DNA from: JBBIND01 sp037444075
GTDB lineage: Bacteria; Acidobacteriota; Terriglobia; Bryobacterales; Bryobacteraceae
Direction of reading: 5' to 3'
Length of the DNA: 53,335 nucleotides
NCBI GenBank assembly: GCA_037444075.1
Contig: JBBIND010000021.1
Location: 1-53,335, forward strand
Shown: positions 34,564 to 43,194 of the stretch, piece after piece
Layout: each line of letters opens with the position of its first letter
How positions within the stretch are numbered: position 1 is the stretch's first letter
Made by a program: the position numbers and the translations under genes
Notes under the pieces: model-generated
Told to the model about the DNA's origin: nothing
Databases searched by the model: none
What the model saw: the letters and a program-made list of their open reading frames with translations, nothing else

Positions 34564-35820
34564 TCACCGTCCGGGGTCTTTCCCTCGTTTTGAGCCGGAG
34601 GCCCCTTTGCCCGGCAGGCCTGCCGGATTCTCGTGGGTCTTCTCGCGGAACCTGCCGCGCAGGCCGCCCGCCAGACCCACGCTCTCTTCGCCGAACTTGT
34701 CACGCACGCGGTCCATGGCTTCAAAGGCGCGGCGCCAACGCTCGCTGCCATCCTGCTCGAGCAGGCTCAATTGCCCTCCGCAGCGGTCCAGCGAACTGGC
34801 CTGAACGCCCAGCAAACGCACCGGCTTGCCGTTCCAGTTCCGCGTGAACAGGGCGCGCGCCTGCGCCAGCAGTTCGGTGTCCAGTTGCGTGGAGGAGTCC
34901 AGCGTGCGCGCCCGCGTCAGCGTGGTGAAGTCCGCATACCGCAGCTTCAACTGCACCGTCCTCGCGTGCAGGCCGTATTCCCGCAGGCGCCGCCCCACCA
35001 TCTCGGCTAACCGCGCAAGCGTGGCCTCCAGGGCATCGCGGTCCTTGGTGTCACGGCCGAAGGTATGCTCGTGGCTGACCGATTTGGGATCTTCGTCCTC
35101 CCCGATTTCTCCGTCGAACCAGCCCCCCGCGTCCTCCCCGCGCGCCTTCCCTGCAAGCGCCAAACCCCACTTGCCGAAGTGGTCTTCCAGGAACGTAGTG
35201 TCCAGACGCGCCAGGTCGCCCACTTTGCGGATGCCCCACCGATGCAGGTTCTTCTCTGTCACCGGGCCGACACCGGGGATCTTGCGCACATCCAGCGGAG
35301 CCAGAAACTCCGCTTCCCTGCCCCGCGCAATCCACAGGATGCCGTTCGGTTTGGCCTGGTCGGACGCCACCTTCGCCACCAGCCGGCTCGAGGCAATGCC
35401 AATCGAGCAGTTCAGCCGCGTTTCGGCGCGGATGGTCTCGTGCAGCAGGTGCGCCGCTCTCAACGGCGGTCCGAGCAGCCTCTCCGTTCCGGTCAGGTCC
35501 AGATATGCCTCGTCAATGGATGCCATTTCCACGCAAGGCGAGTAGCGTTGCAGGATCTCGTGGACTTGATGGGATGCTTCCCGGTACCAGTGCGGATGTC
35601 CTTCCCGGAAGATGGCCTGCGGGCACAGCTTGTGGGCGGTTCGCAGCGGCATCCCTGAATGAACGCCGAACTTCCGGGCGGCATAGGAAGCCGCGGACAC
35701 CACGCCGCGCTGATCAGGGCGTCCTCCGACCACGACCGGCTTGCCCTTCAACGAAGCGTCGTACAACTCCTCAACGGACACGAAAAACGCGTCCATGTCG
35801 AGATGGAAGATCGTCTTCAT
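34564..35820 (-). CDS. dinB: DNA polymerase IV (Y family)
   Basis: A 418-residue translesion polymerase. The palm starts with FHLDMDAFFVSVEELYD, with catalytic Asp and Glu also in the later SIDEAYLDLTG segment. The helix-hairpin-helix region reads RKIPGVGPVTEKNLHRWGI. The C-terminal tail of about 40 residues is basic and probably disordered (ending SKRGKDPGR); a beta-clamp peptide is not obvious. Its ATG overlaps the stop of prmC by four bases, so it is coupled to a translation-factor operon rather than to SOS genes. No LexA box can exist between them. Confidence 0.95.
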   Translation of the reverse strand: MKTIFHLDMDAFFVSVEELYDASLKGKPVVVGGRPDQRGVVSAASYAARKFGVHSGMPLRTAHKLCPQAIFREGHPHWYREASHQVHEILQRYSPCVEMASIDEAYLDLTGTERLLGPPLRAAHLLHETIRAETRLNCSIGIASSRLVAKVASDQAKPNGILWIARGREAEFLAPLDVRKIPGVGPVTEKNLHRWGIRKVGDLARLDTTFLEDHFGKWGLALAGKARGEDAGGWFDGEIGEDEDPKSVSHEHTFGRDTKDRDALEATLARLAEMVGRRLREYGLHARTVQLKLRYADFTTLTRARTLDSSTQLDTELLAQARALFTRNWNGKPVRLLGVQASSLDRCGGQLSLLEQDGSERWRRAFEAMDRVRDKFGEESVGLAGGLRGRFREKTHENPAGLPGKGASGSKRGKDPGR

Positions 35821-36647
35821 CGCCGGTATCGCGCCGCCAGCACACGCGGCAGCCCGGCCAGGTCCTCGCGCACGCGCGTGGAATCCCAGCCGTGAACCAG
35901 CATATCCTTCACCGCGTGCAATTGCCGGATGCCCAGTTCCAGGGCCAGCCAGCCGCCCGGTTTCAGGACCCGCTCGGCTTGCGTGATCAGCCGCCGGTAG
36001 ACATCGAGACCGCTCTCGCCGCCGAACAAAGCCAGGTGCGGTTCGTGCTCGCGCACCTCGCGTGACAGCCCGCCCGCTTCACGCTTTGGCACATAGGGCG
36101 GATTGCAGACGAGCAGATGCACGCTGCGGCCGCCCAGGGCCTCAACCAGGTCGCAGGCAATCAGTTCAACCCGCGCGCCCAGCCGCCGGGCGTTGGCGGC
36201 GGCCACTTCCAGCGCCTCCCGCGAAACGTCTGTTCCCAGCACGCGGCATTCGCTTTCCAGGCTCAGCGTGACGGCGATGTTGCCTGAGCCGCAGCACGCA
36301 TCTACGACGGTGTTTCCGGGGCTGAGCAACGCGAGGGCTTCCTCCACAACGTGCTCGGTTTCGGGCCGGGGGATCATCACGGCGGGCGTCACACGGAACT
36401 CGCGCCCGTAGAATTCCTGCCGCCCGGTGATGTACTGCGTGGGTCTGCCGTTCAGCCGTTCCTGCAACGCGCGTTCATAGCGCGTTTCTTCGCCCGGCTC
36501 CAGATCCTTCTCGGGATGTGCGTAGAGATAGGCGCGCTCGCGCCCCAGAACGTGGCAAAGGAGGACTTCGGCAGTGAGCCGCGGTACGCTGACCGCGCCT
36601 TCCTCAAACAGCCGTTGTCCCCGCAGGAGTGCGGTTGCGACCGTCAT
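35817..36647 (-). CDS. prmC: Release factor glutamine methyltransferase
   Basis: A 276-residue SAM-dependent enzyme that methylates the Gln of the GGQ motif in RF1 and RF2. The SAM-binding loop is VVDACCGSGNIAVTLSLE and the catalytic NPPY lies in LLVCNPPYVPKRE. It follows prfA, its substrate gene, and overlaps its 3' end by 44 bases. I chose the ATG at 36647; a GTG two codons upstream is also possible. Confidence 0.95.
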   Translation of the reverse strand: MTVATALLRGQRLFEEGAVSVPRLTAEVLLCHVLGRERAYLYAHPEKDLEPGEETRYERALQERLNGRPTQYITGRQEFYGREFRVTPAVMIPRPETEHVVEEALALLSPGNTVVDACCGSGNIAVTLSLESECRVLGTDVSREALEVAAANARRLGARVELIACDLVEALGGRSVHLLVCNPPYVPKREAGGLSREVREHEPHLALFGGESGLDVYRRLITQAERVLKPGGWLALELGIRQLHAVKDMLVHGWDSTRVREDLAGLPRVLAARYRR

Positions 36648-37740
36648 ACCCACCGCCGGGCGGATTCTCGACCGACTGCTGCTTGAGGCGCTCCGCCTGG
36701 TAGTGCGTCGTCAGCGCTTCCACCAGCGCATCCAGGCGTCCGTCCATCACCAGGTCCAACTGATGCAGCGTCAGCCCGATGCGGTGGTCCGTAACCCGGT
36801 TTTGAGGGAAGTTGTACGTGCGGATCTTCTCGCTGCGGTCGCCGCTGCCCACCATGTTGCGCCGCTCCGCGCCGATTTCGCTGCGCTGCTTTTCCAGTTC
36901 GAGTTCATAGAGGCGGCTGCGCAGCACGCGCTCCGCCTTGGCGCGGTTTTTGATTTGCGATTTCTCGTCCTGGCAGCTCACCACCAGACCGGTAGGCAGG
37001 TGCGTAATGCGCACCGCCGAGTAAGTCGTGTTGACCGACTGCCCGCCCGGACCGGATGAGCAGAACGTATCAACGCGAATGTCCTTCGGATCGATCTTCA
37101 CTTCCACGTCGTCGGCTTCCGGCAAAACCGCCACGGTCACCGCCGAGGTGTGTATTCTGCCCTGCTGTTCCGTCACCGGGACGCGCTGCACGCGGTGCAC
37201 GCCACTTTCATACTTCAGCCGGCTGTAAACTTTATTCCCGCTCACCAGAGCGATGATTTCCTTCAGCCCGCCCACGGTGGATTCGCTTGAGGAGGTGATT
37301 TCCACGCGCCAGCCTTGTGCTTCCGCATAGCGCGTGTACATCCGGAACATCTCGCCGGCAAACAGCGTGGCTTCATCGCCGCCTGTTCCGGCGCGCACTT
37401 CAAGCACCACGTTCTTTTCGTCGTTAGGGTCCTTCGGCAACAGGAGGATCTTCAGGTCTTCCTCGATGCGAGCCAGCTCCGGCGTCAGCCGCTCCACATC
37501 TTCGGTGGCCATTTCCCGCAATTCGGAGTCCGTTTCCTCCAGCATCTGGCGGGCGCCGTCCAGATCCTGCCTCGTCTTCTTCCATTCGCGGTACTTGCCG
37601 GCCACTTCCTCCAACTCACTCCGGCTCTTGGCTGCCTTGCGCAGCGCATCCGGGTCCTGAATGACCTCCGGCAAGGCCATCTGCTGCGTAAGTTGGTCGA
37701 AACGCTCCTCGATTTCTTCGAGCTTTTTCAGATACTCCAT
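36604..37740 (-). CDS. prfA: Peptide chain release factor 1
   Basis: A 378-residue class I release factor for UAA and UAG. The stop-recognition tripeptide P-V-T is at residues 188-190 (RVPVTEQQGRIHTSA) and the catalytic GGQ at 232-234. The P-x-T signature separates it from RF2. It is about 20 residues longer than usual; the Pro/Gly-rich C-terminal tail lies in the part that overlaps prmC. It is preceded by the DUF1385 gene, an order seen in many bacteria. Confidence 0.97.
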   Translation of the reverse strand: MEYLKKLEEIEERFDQLTQQMALPEVIQDPDALRKAAKSRSELEEVAGKYREWKKTRQDLDGARQMLEETDSELREMATEDVERLTPELARIEEDLKILLLPKDPNDEKNVVLEVRAGTGGDEATLFAGEMFRMYTRYAEAQGWRVEITSSSESTVGGLKEIIALVSGNKVYSRLKYESGVHRVQRVPVTEQQGRIHTSAVTVAVLPEADDVEVKIDPKDIRVDTFCSSGPGGQSVNTTYSAVRITHLPTGLVVSCQDEKSQIKNRAKAERVLRSRLYELELEKQRSEIGAERRNMVGSGDRSEKIRTYNFPQNRVTDHRIGLTLHQLDLVMDGRLDALVEALTTHYQAERLKQQSVENPPGGGYDGRNRTPAGTTAV

Positions 37741-37750
37741 GCGGTACTAC

Positions 37751-38737
37751 CTATGCGATGACCAGTTCGCCGCCCTGCTTCTTTTCCAGTTGCAGGGCGC
37801 CTTCCAGCGCGTGAATCGCCACGGCGGTTTGCTCGTCCGAGGGAGGCTGCGTGGTAATGCGTTGCAGCCAGAGCCCCGGAGCGGTCAGCGTAGCCATCAG
37901 ACTGCGGCGCCGCCGCGCGGCGAAGCGGATAGCCTCGTAGCTCGCCCCGGCAATCACGGGCAGCAGGACCACGCGCGCGATAAACCTGCCCAGGAAAGTG
38001 TCAAACGGCACGAGCGTGTAAGCCAGAATCGAAATCATCATCACCACCAGCAAAAAGCTGGTCCCGCAGCGCGGGTGGAAGGTGACGAAGGACTGAGCGT
38101 TTTCGACGGTAAGCGGCTTTCCGGACTCGAAGTTGAACACCACCTTGTGCTCCGCTCCGTGGTATTCGAAAACCCGCCGAATGTCCTTCCAAAGAGACAT
38201 CAGGTACAGAAACGCCAGGAAGATCAAAAGCCGGATAATCCCATCCACCAGGTTGAAAGCCACGCGTCCGGTCAGCATGGGAGCCAACTCGCCCAGGCGC
38301 GTCGTCAGCCACAGAGGAACGAACTTGTAGAGAAAAATGAAGAAGGCGAAGGAGAAGGCCAGGTTGAGCCCCATCGCCCAGGGCGTGATCTCCTGCGGCT
38401 TGCCTTTCTTGCCCTGCTGCTCTTCTTCGAGCGAAGCGTTGGCGGAAAAGCGCAGCGCCTTTACTCCCAAATACATCGCCTGTCCCAGCGTGCCCACGCC
38501 CCGCAACATCGGATAGCCGAAGATGGGGTACTTCTCGGACACGCGCTTGATGGGCTCTTCGTCGGTGACAATCTCGCCATTGGGTTTCCGCACCGCCACG
38601 CAATAGCTGTGCGGCGTGCGCATCATGACGCCCTCAATGACGGCTTGGCCGCCGACGAGTGTCTCCTCGCCGCTTTCCAGCACAGGGATCAATTGCGTGC
38701 GCGCCGCCAGGCGTGCAAAGGTGCGGATCCTCAACAA
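37751..38737 (-). CDS. DUF1385 membrane protein
   Basis: A protein of about 328 residues. The DUF1385 signature GGQAVIEGVMMRTPHSYCVAVR is at about residues 28-49, followed by a membrane helix near residue 120, another pair near 160-180 and HGAEHKVVFNFESG, also typical. Function is unknown. The start is probably TTG at 38737, seven bases after AAGGAG; no in-frame ATG precedes the conserved part closely, and longer frames run into the divergent ispG region. It leads the prfA-prmC-dinB cluster. A TATACT box lies just upstream on the same strand. Confidence 0.85.
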   Translation of the reverse strand: MLRIRTFARLAARTQLIPVLESGEETLVGGQAVIEGVMMRTPHSYCVAVRKPNGEIVTDEEPIKRVSEKYPIFGYPMLRGVGTLGQAMYLGVKALRFSANASLEEEQQGKKGKPQEITPWAMGLNLAFSFAFFIFLYKFVPLWLTTRLGELAPMLTGRVAFNLVDGIIRLLIFLAFLYLMSLWKDIRRVFEYHGAEHKVVFNFESGKPLTVENAQSFVTFHPRCGTSFLLVVMMISILAYTLVPFDTFLGRFIARVVLLPVIAGASYEAIRFAARRRRSLMATLTAPGLWLQRITTQPPSDEQTAVAIHALEGALQLEKKQGGELVIA

Positions 38738-38852
38738 AAAGCCTCTCCTTAGCACAGTATAACGCAGCACCTGCGTTTCGGCTCCATTTGAAGCGGTGTC
38801 GGAGGGCACGCGCGGCGCCGTTGATACAATGGAGAAAACCTCCGGAGGATTC

Positions 38853-40097
38853 ATGTCCCAATTGGTGCGCCGCAAGGCGCTCGCTGTCGACGTGGGTGGC
38901 GTCATCGTCGGCGGCGGATATCCCATCGTCGTGCAATCCATGACGAACACGGACACCGCGGACGTCGAAGCTACCGCCGCGCAGGTGGCTGCGCTCGCCC
39001 GGGCAGGCTCGGAAATCGTCCGCATCACCGTGAACACCGAGCAGGCTGCCGCCGCGGTTGCGCCGTTGGCCGAGCGCCTGCATAAGGAAGGAATTCGCGT
39101 TCCTCTGGCGGGGGACTTTCACTACAACGGCCACATCCTGCTGCGCCGGTTTCCCGAGTGCGCCCGCGCTCTGGCCAAGTACCGCATCAACCCGGGCAAC
39201 GTGAACATCGGCCGTAAGCACGACGAGAACTTCCGCACCATGATTGAGGCAGCCATCGAGTACCGGCGCCCGGTGCGCATCGGCGTGAATTGGGGCTCGC
39301 TCGACCAGGTGTTGCTCACCCGGCTCATGGAAGAAAACTCACGCCGCGAACGGCCCTGGGACGCGCGCGCCGTGATGCGCGAGGCCATGGTGGTCAGCGC
39401 CCTCGAGTCCGCGCGCGCCGCCGAAAGTTATGGCTTGCCAGCGAATCAGATCATCCTCAGCGCCAAAGTGAGCGGCGTGCAAGACCTCATCGCCGTCAAC
39501 CGCGCCCTCGCCGCGTGCTGCGAGTACCCGTTGCACCTCGGACTGACGGAAGCAGGGCTTGGCAGCAAAGGCATTGTCTCGTCATCCGTAGGATTGGCCG
39601 TTCTGCTCCAGGAAGGCATTGGCGATACCATCCGCGTTTCGCTCACTCCCTCTCCGGGCGGAGACCGTACCGAAGAAGTGCTCATCTGTCAGCAGATTCT
39701 GCAATCGCTCGAACTGCGCAGCTTTGCGCCTCAGGTAACCGCCTGCCCCGGCTGCGGCAGGACCACGAGCACGTTCTTCCAGGAAATGGCTGAACAGATT
39801 CAGGCGTATCTGCGCCGCAGCATGCCCGATTGGCGAAACCGCCTGGCAGGCGTCGAGGAACTCAAAGTTGCCGTGATGGGTTGCATTGTCAACGGACCGG
39901 GGGAATCCAAGCACGCCAACATAGGCATTTCCCTGCCCGGCACGTTCGAAGAACCAAAAGCGCCCGTCTACATCGATGGACGGCTTGCGACGACGCTGCG
40001 CGGCGAACGCATCGTGCCCGAGTTCATTGAGATTCTCGACCGCTACGTTGAAACCCGTTATGCGCCCGTTGTTCCCGCGGACGCGGCTCAGGAATAG
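38853..40097 (+). CDS. ispG: 4-hydroxy-3-methylbut-2-en-1-yl diphosphate synthase (flavodoxin)
   Basis: A 414-residue iron-sulfur enzyme of the MEP isoprenoid pathway. The N-terminal TIM barrel starts with GGGYPIVVQSMTNTDT. The C-terminal [4Fe-4S] domain has CPGCGRTTSTFF and GCIVNGPGE, which provide the Cys and Glu ligands. GGAGGA before ATG 38853 sets the start; an ATG eight codons upstream is less likely. It is divergent from the DUF1385 gene. Confidence 0.96.
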   Translation: MSQLVRRKALAVDVGGVIVGGGYPIVVQSMTNTDTADVEATAAQVAALARAGSEIVRITVNTEQAAAAVAPLAERLHKEGIRVPLAGDFHYNGHILLRRFPECARALAKYRINPGNVNIGRKHDENFRTMIEAAIEYRRPVRIGVNWGSLDQVLLTRLMEENSRRERPWDARAVMREAMVVSALESARAAESYGLPANQIILSAKVSGVQDLIAVNRALAACCEYPLHLGLTEAGLGSKGIVSSSVGLAVLLQEGIGDTIRVSLTPSPGGDRTEEVLICQQILQSLELRSFAPQVTACPGCGRTTSTFFQEMAEQIQAYLRRSMPDWRNRLAGVEELKVAVMGCIVNGPGESKHANIGISLPGTFEEPKAPVYIDGRLATTLRGERIVPEFIEILDRYVETRYAPVVPADAAQE

Positions 40098-40130
40098 GCC
40101 GCCCAGTCTTATCCGGGTGGGCTTGCCTGA

Positions 40131-40622
40131 CTAGCGGCCTGGCTCGGCCGGGAAGATGGCAACCGCTTCGATTTCCACCAACAATTCCGGGCGGCAGAGA
40201 ATCGCCTGAATGCCCGTGGAGGCGGGCAGCGGGTCCAGTTGCTGCTCGCGATAGAAAGCTGTGCGCTCTTCGTTGAATGCGGCGTAGTCGCGTTCAATAT
40301 CGCGCAGGTAGCACGTGGTACGGACCACGTCCTTCCAGGTGGCGCCCTCGGAAGCCAGCAACCGGGTGATGTTCAGAAACGTGCGCCGGGTTTGTGCCCT
40401 GAAATCGCCGATGTGAATGGACTCGCCGTTTTTATCAATGCTCGCCGTGCCCGAAATGAGCAGCACCACCATCCCGTTCATATCGAGCCGCAAACCGCGG
40501 GAAAAAGAGCTGGGGCGTTCGTAGCTGTAAGCCTCGTTGAGAATCTCCGGCGCGCTGATGGCTTTCTTGCTGAACCCCGTGCTGCCGCTTCTTGACATGA
40601 CTCCCGCCAGTTCCTCGATCAT
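40131..40622 (-). CDS. RidA/YjgF-family protein
   Basis: A 163-residue protein of the RidA (YjgF/YER057c/UK114) superfamily. Visible features are LLISGTASIDKNGES, the central helix segment QTRRTFLNITRLLASEGATWKDVVRTTCYLRD and the terminal VEIEAVAIFPAEPG. Canonical RidA removes reactive enamines or imines, using a conserved Arg near the middle (CxxR context). It is some 30 residues longer than canonical RidA, so it may belong to another Rid subgroup. It is cytoplasmic by sequence. It is divergent from the HzsA-related gene. Confidence 0.8.
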   Translation of the reverse strand: MIEELAGVMSRSGSTGFSKKAISAPEILNEAYSYERPSSFSRGLRLDMNGMVVLLISGTASIDKNGESIHIGDFRAQTRRTFLNITRLLASEGATWKDVVRTTCYLRDIERDYAAFNEERTAFYREQQLDPLPASTGIQAILCRPELLVEIEAVAIFPAEPGR

Positions 40623-40675
40623 GACCGTGGTCCATCGTACAGGATCAGCCGTCCGCCTTCAACCAGCGGCAGGGG

Positions 40676-40704
40676 TTGCAAATCACGTTCAGCGTATAGA
40701 TAAT
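40676..40704 (+). promoter_or_regulatory. Sigma-70-type promoter of the HzsA-like operon
   Basis: TTGCAA (40676-40681), a 17-base spacer and GATAAT (40699-40704). The predicted start of transcription is near 40711, giving a leader of about 40 bases before the ATG at 40750. Confidence 0.5.
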
Positions 40705-40749
40705 CGTGCAAACGCGGTCCGACACCGGAGCCGTGTTGGCGGCGATGCT

Positions 40750-43194
40750 ATGAACACTCTGAGATGCGCTCTGATCCTTCTGCCGTTGTGCGCTACGCTG
40801 GCAGGCGGCGCCGGCGGTCCGCTGCTGAAGGAGTTCCTCAACGGACCCATGGCGGAGATTGAAGAGGTAATCTTCGCGGCGCGCTTTGCCGGCAGCCCGA
40901 GCAATGACAGCCATTGGTACGCCAACTTCGGCTACTACGGCCCGGACCCCAACCGTAAAGCTTACGGCGAGGGCGGCAAACTCTATAAGCTCCACCTGCG
41001 CAGCGGCAAGCTGACCGCGCTGCTCGAGGATGCCACTGGAGGCGTGCGGGACCCGCAGGTGAGCTATGACGGCAGGAAGATCTTGTTCTCCTACCGCAAG
41101 GGCGGGACCTCGAGCTACAACCTGTACGAAATCGGCATCGACGGGCGCGGTCTCAGGCAGCTCACTCACGGCGAGTACGACGACATCGAGCCCACCTACC
41201 TGCCGAACGGCGAGATCATGTTCGTCTCCAGCCGCTGCAACCGCTGGGTCAACTGCTGGCTGACACAGGTAGCCATTCTCTACAAGTGTGACGCCAACGG
41301 GAAGAACATTCGCCCTGTTTCGAGCAATAGCGAGCACGACAACACCCCATGGCCTCTGCCCGATGGCCGGGTGCTTTACACGCGTTGGGAGTACGTGGAC
41401 CGCAGCCAGGTGGATTATCACCACCTCTGGACCACCAACCCCGATGGCACCGGCCAGATGATCTACTACGGCAACCTGCATCCCGGCATTCTGATGATCG
41501 ACGCCAAGCCCATCCCTGGCACTAACAAGGTGGTCGCCATCTTCTCACCAGGACACGGGCGCCGTGAACACGACGGGGTGATCGCCATCGTGGACCCTGC
41601 GGCCGGCCCCGATTCAAGAGCGCACTCCCGTCAGGTGACGATGAGCCCGGACTATCGCGACCCCTGGGCGTTCTCCGAGAACGCCTTTCTCGCGGCTCGA
41701 GGCATCTACCTGTTCCTGGTGAACGGCGACGGGAGCGAGGAGGAGATCTTCCGGCTACCCGATGAGGACCTCGCTGCCAAGCTGCAGTGCCACGAACCCC
41801 GGCCAGTCTTTCCCCGGCCGCGGGAGCGCGTGGTACAGCCGCGCGTGGACCTGGCCCAAAACACCGGGCGGCTGTTGCTCTCCAACATCTACACGGGCCG
41901 TAACATGGCCGGCGTCAAGCCGGGCGAAATCAAGAAACTCCTGGTGCTCGAGACCTTGCCCATGCCAATCCACTACACGGGCGGCATGGAACCCATCAGC
42001 TACGGCGGCACCTTCACGCTCGAGCGTCTGGTCGGCACCGTCCCCGTGGAGCCGGACGGTTCGGCCTTCCTGGAACTGCCTGCGCTGCGGAGCTTCTTCC
42101 TGGTGGCCCTGGACGAAAACGACATGTCCGTGAAGCGCATGCAGAGCTTCCTCACCGTGCAGCCCGGCGAAACCACGAGTTGCGTGGGCTGCCACGAGGA
42201 CCGCGTGCAGGCGCCGCCGTTCCGCGGTGATTTTCCCATAGCCGCGCGGAGAGCGCCCAGCAAAATCCAACCAGTACCGGGCGTGCCCGACGTGCTCGAT
42301 TTTCCGCGTGACATCCAGCCGATCCTCAACCGTCACTGCCTGTCTTGTCATGACTATGACAAACGGGACGGAGGCGTGATCCTGTCCGGGGACAGGGGGC
42401 CGAAGTACTCACACAGTTACTTCACGCTCACCGTACGCGACCAATTAGCCGATGGCCGCAACCGCCCGCAGAGCAATTACGCTCCGCGCGCTCTGGGCAG
42501 TTCCGCGAGCCCGCTGCTCCAGAAACTCAGCGGAACACACCACGGCGTCAAAGTCTCGCCTGAAGAATTCAAACTCGTGCGGCTGTGGATTGACACCGGC
42601 GCCGCCTACCCGGGCACGTACGCCGCGCTGGGAACGGGCATGATCGGCGGCTACACCGAGAATCAGCTCGACCGGAGCGACCTCGAATGGCCCGCCACCC
42701 GGCGCGCCGTACCAGTTCTCGAGAGGCGCTGCGGGAGTTGCCACGACGCTTCCTTGCCTCTGCCGCTGTCCGCCTCGGACGACCAGAAACTGCCCCCCTG
42801 GGAAATACTCCGCTCGCCTGACATTCGCCGGCGTGTGTCGCGCCACCTGCTGTACAACCTCACACGTCCAGAGAAATCCATGCTGCTGCTGGCGCCGCTC
42901 TCCTCCGCAGCCGGAGGCTATGGGCTGTGCCAGTCTTCCGTGTTCGATGACACGTCGGACCCGGATTACCAAATCGTGCTGGCGGCCATCCGCGAAGCCG
43001 GCGGCAAACTCCAGGAAATGAAACGCTTCGACATGCCGGGCTTCATCCCCCGGGTGGACTGGGTGCGCGAAATGAAGCGCTACGGCATCCTGCCAGCGGA
43101 CCACAATCCCACCGCTCCAGTGGATTATTACGCGGTCGAACAGGCTTATTGGAGATCACTCTGGTACACGCCCGCGCAGAAAGGCAGTGAATGA
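40750..43194 (+). CDS. HzsA-related multiheme c-type cytochrome (hydrazine synthase alpha-like)
   Basis: An 814-residue protein with a signal peptide (MNTLRCALILLPLCATLAGG). Residues about 60-400 form a beta-propeller with TolB-like turns (DPQVSYDGRKILFSYRKG, EPTYLPNGEIMFVSS). Three haem-c motifs follow: CVGCH at 478-482, CLSCH at 530-534 and CGSCH at 661-665. The order propeller, middle haem domain, C-terminal haem domain and the length match the alpha subunit of hydrazine synthase (HzsA-related family, widespread outside anammox bacteria). It is expected in the periplasm, with haem attached by the c-type maturation system. The next gene overlaps by four bases. The start at 40750 is chosen for the signal peptide; its ribosome site is weak. 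Substrate is unknown. Confidence 0.8.
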   Translation: MNTLRCALILLPLCATLAGGAGGPLLKEFLNGPMAEIEEVIFAARFAGSPSNDSHWYANFGYYGPDPNRKAYGEGGKLYKLHLRSGKLTALLEDATGGVRDPQVSYDGRKILFSYRKGGTSSYNLYEIGIDGRGLRQLTHGEYDDIEPTYLPNGEIMFVSSRCNRWVNCWLTQVAILYKCDANGKNIRPVSSNSEHDNTPWPLPDGRVLYTRWEYVDRSQVDYHHLWTTNPDGTGQMIYYGNLHPGILMIDAKPIPGTNKVVAIFSPGHGRREHDGVIAIVDPAAGPDSRAHSRQVTMSPDYRDPWAFSENAFLAARGIYLFLVNGDGSEEEIFRLPDEDLAAKLQCHEPRPVFPRPRERVVQPRVDLAQNTGRLLLSNIYTGRNMAGVKPGEIKKLLVLETLPMPIHYTGGMEPISYGGTFTLERLVGTVPVEPDGSAFLELPALRSFFLVALDENDMSVKRMQSFLTVQPGETTSCVGCHEDRVQAPPFRGDFPIAARRAPSKIQPVPGVPDVLDFPRDIQPILNRHCLSCHDYDKRDGGVILSGDRGPKYSHSYFTLTVRDQLADGRNRPQSNYAPRALGSSASPLLQKLSGTHHGVKVSPEEFKLVRLWIDTGAAYPGTYAALGTGMIGGYTENQLDRSDLEWPATRRAVPVLERRCGSCHDASLPLPLSASDDQKLPPWEILRSPDIRRRVSRHLLYNLTRPEKSMLLLAPLSSAAGGYGLCQSSVFDDTSDPDYQIVLAAIREAGGKLQEMKRFDMPGFIPRVDWVREMKRYGILPADHNPTAPVDYYAVEQAYWRSLWYTPAQKGSE

